Below, in pieces: positions 63,197 to 64,000 of a DNA stretch of 64,000 nt (positions within the stretch are counted from its first letter, which is position 1; the number at the start of each line of letters is the position of its first letter). A program made the position numbers and the translations under genes. Origin of the DNA: Proteobacteria bacterium ST_bin11. GTDB lineage: Bacteria; Pseudomonadota; Gammaproteobacteria; Methylococcales; Methylomonadaceae. The notes under the pieces are model-generated. The model ran no database searches. It saw only the letters and a list, made by a program, of their open reading frames with translations, and was not told where the DNA came from. The stretch lies in the NCBI GenBank assembly GCA_002083615.1, contig MSXO01000005.1:1-64000 (forward strand). The letters run 5' to 3'.

Positions 63197-63607
63197 ATGA
63201 CGGAACCCAGTCCGAACGAAATGATGGCTGCCTATGCGGCAAATGCAGTAAATTTCGCGGTCAGTAATTTTGGCATAGCGCTAGACTTTTCAATTGCCAG
63301 CATAGAACAAGTGGAGGTTATAGCTAACCGACTGTTTCATACCCGACCCAAAGGGTTTATTGCGAAGCTTTTTCGCAAGGAGCCATCCGAAAGCGACGTC
63401 CAAAATGTTTGTAAAATGCTTGGGGGGTATATAGGCGAGGTCTACCGTCGGAACAAGGGTGGGGAATGGCAGATCAATCATGACCACCAAGCTATCGGCT
63501 TGTTGGATGGTGAAACATGGATTTTCCCTCTTGCCAAAGTACTCAAGCGCATCACTAACGGAAAAAAAGATGACTTGAAATTGTATTTTGCCGAAATCCT
63601 TGAATAG
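63197..63607 (+). CDS. Unknown cytoplasmic protein, 136 aa
   Basis: 136 aa, no signal or membrane segment. Contains MLGGYIGEVYRRNKGGEWQIN, a layout like small immunity or DUF3806-type proteins (helix, then YIGEV and a Trp), but I cannot assign a family. Conserved-looking parts are LDGETWIFPLAKVLKRI. GGAATCGACA precedes the ATG. Confidence 0.55.
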   Translation: MTEPSPNEMMAAYAANAVNFAVSNFGIALDFSIASIEQVEVIANRLFHTRPKGFIAKLFRKEPSESDVQNVCKMLGGYIGEVYRRNKGGEWQINHDHQAIGLLDGETWIFPLAKVLKRITNGKKDDLKLYFAEILE

Positions 63608-63897
63608 CAAAAAGTTTCTTCGCACTAAAATTTCGCTGAATAGTACGCCTTGGCTTTGAGCAGTAATTGTCTTTTGCTTTTTATTATTTCATCAAGCTCG
63701 ACTGTTGGGTGCAGCTTCGCGGGGTAACGATCTAATCTCCGTAGTTGAGAATTTCTATGATCCAGCGGAATGTCCGAGATTCAGCTAACACATTGGCGTT
63801 ATCAACACCTTATATCCCGGCCCTAAGAGTGGGTCGCAAGCAACACTCCTAGGGCTGGTGAAATGTGATTGTTTGTAACAACCCGCTATAAGGTGAT
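63608..63897. other. 290-bp convergent intergenic region
   Basis: Between the unknown 136-aa gene and the 3' end of a gene on the opposite strand. No hairpin with a T-run and no gene recognised. Confidence 0.35.
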
Positions 63898-64000
63898 TCA
63901 AGCTTGCGGCGGTCCGTAGTAACCCTTTTTCTCCGCGCCAGTTTCTATCAATGCCTTGGCGCCAGTAACCACATAATCGTGCAAGCTTTTGCCGCCTTCC
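63898..64000 (-). CDS. 3' end of an unidentified gene (runs off the window)
   Basis: The last 33 codons on the minus strand end in ...HDYVVTGAKALIETGAEKKG, then YYGPPQA and a stop (TGA, complement of TCA 63898-63900). Composition is protein-like (mixed helix, charged). The family cannot be named from this fragment. Confidence 0.5.
   Translation of the reverse strand, partial: EGGKSLHDYVVTGAKALIETGAEKKGYYGPPQA

Noticed and set aside
1..64000. tRNA, rRNA and CRISPR arrays
   Set aside because: No tRNA-like T-loop with matching acceptor stem, no rRNA sequence and no regularly spaced direct repeats were seen.

Overview
The window looks like chromosomal DNA of a gammaproteobacterium, most likely a nitrogen-fixing methanotroph of the Methylomonas/Methylococcaceae type. 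This placement is an inference. It rests on the accA-tilS-pyrG order, a NifA/sigma54-type promoter in front of a NafY/rhodanese operon next to a molybdate locus, FlgP/FlgT proteins of the polar-flagellum type, a PEP-CTERM protein, and gammaproteobacterial versions of RarA, DUF2959, DUF2835, RsfS-NadD and NhaD. No methane or methanol oxidation gene is present, so the metabolic label is not proven. I see no rRNA, tRNA, CRISPR array, prophage or complete insertion sequence.

Layout. 1-6.0 kb: a housekeeping block on the minus strand (accA, tilS, two tandem small membrane proteins, a diguanylate cyclase, pyrG) diverging from rarA. 6.2-13.3 kb: a DUF2959 lipoprotein, then a three-gene minus-strand operon (an uncharacterised 191-aa protein, a rhodanese, a NafY/NifX-like FeMo-cofactor carrier) with a sigma54 -24/-12 promoter and an upstream TGT-N10-ACA site. 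Beside it lie modE and, divergently, an outer-membrane channel, modA and a di-Mop molbindin, with a ModE-like operator in the shared promoter region. 13.5-20 kb: a HAD-like protein, a LytS/LytTR two-component pair, a DUF3592-like membrane protein and a very Ser/Pro-rich lipoprotein. 20-25 kb: two tandem paralogous subtilases and a PEP-CTERM exoprotein. 25.8-33 kb: an anchored protein with DSVLKRH repeats, glutathione peroxidase, flgT-flgP, the proA-nadD-rsfS operon and an MFS exporter. 33-49 kb: several small unknown proteins, a MarR remnant, an OpgC-family protein, a ClC protein with the gating glutamate replaced by alanine, a MarR-nhaD unit, an MHS-family transporter, htpX, a sorbosone/PQQ-type dehydrogenase with an exact in-frame duplication, nudF and an alpha/beta-hydrolase lipoprotein.

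49.3-57.8 kb is a defence and toxin-antitoxin island. It starts with a RHH antitoxin/MazF pair, followed by a type I restriction-modification operon (hsdR, AbrB antitoxin, PIN toxin, hsdM, DUF559 nuclease-like gene, a mini-ORF, hsdS). Most of these genes overlap by 4 bp. The operon is peppered with at least seven copies of a C-tract/G-tract inverted repeat that has inserted into, or extended, the coding sequences. hsdR carries an apparent one-base deletion, so as written the restriction function is broken while the methyltransferase and specificity genes are intact.

57.8-64 kb: a cytochrome P450, then a gene-sparse, AT-richer stretch with small membrane or lipoproteins, a YgaP-like DUF2892 protein, an H-NS-like nucleoid protein and unknown genes, ending in the 3' part of an unidentified gene.

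The most notable observations are the NifA/sigma54-controlled operon with an uncharacterised first gene, the repeat-laden restriction/toxin operon, and the ClC protein with an altered gate.
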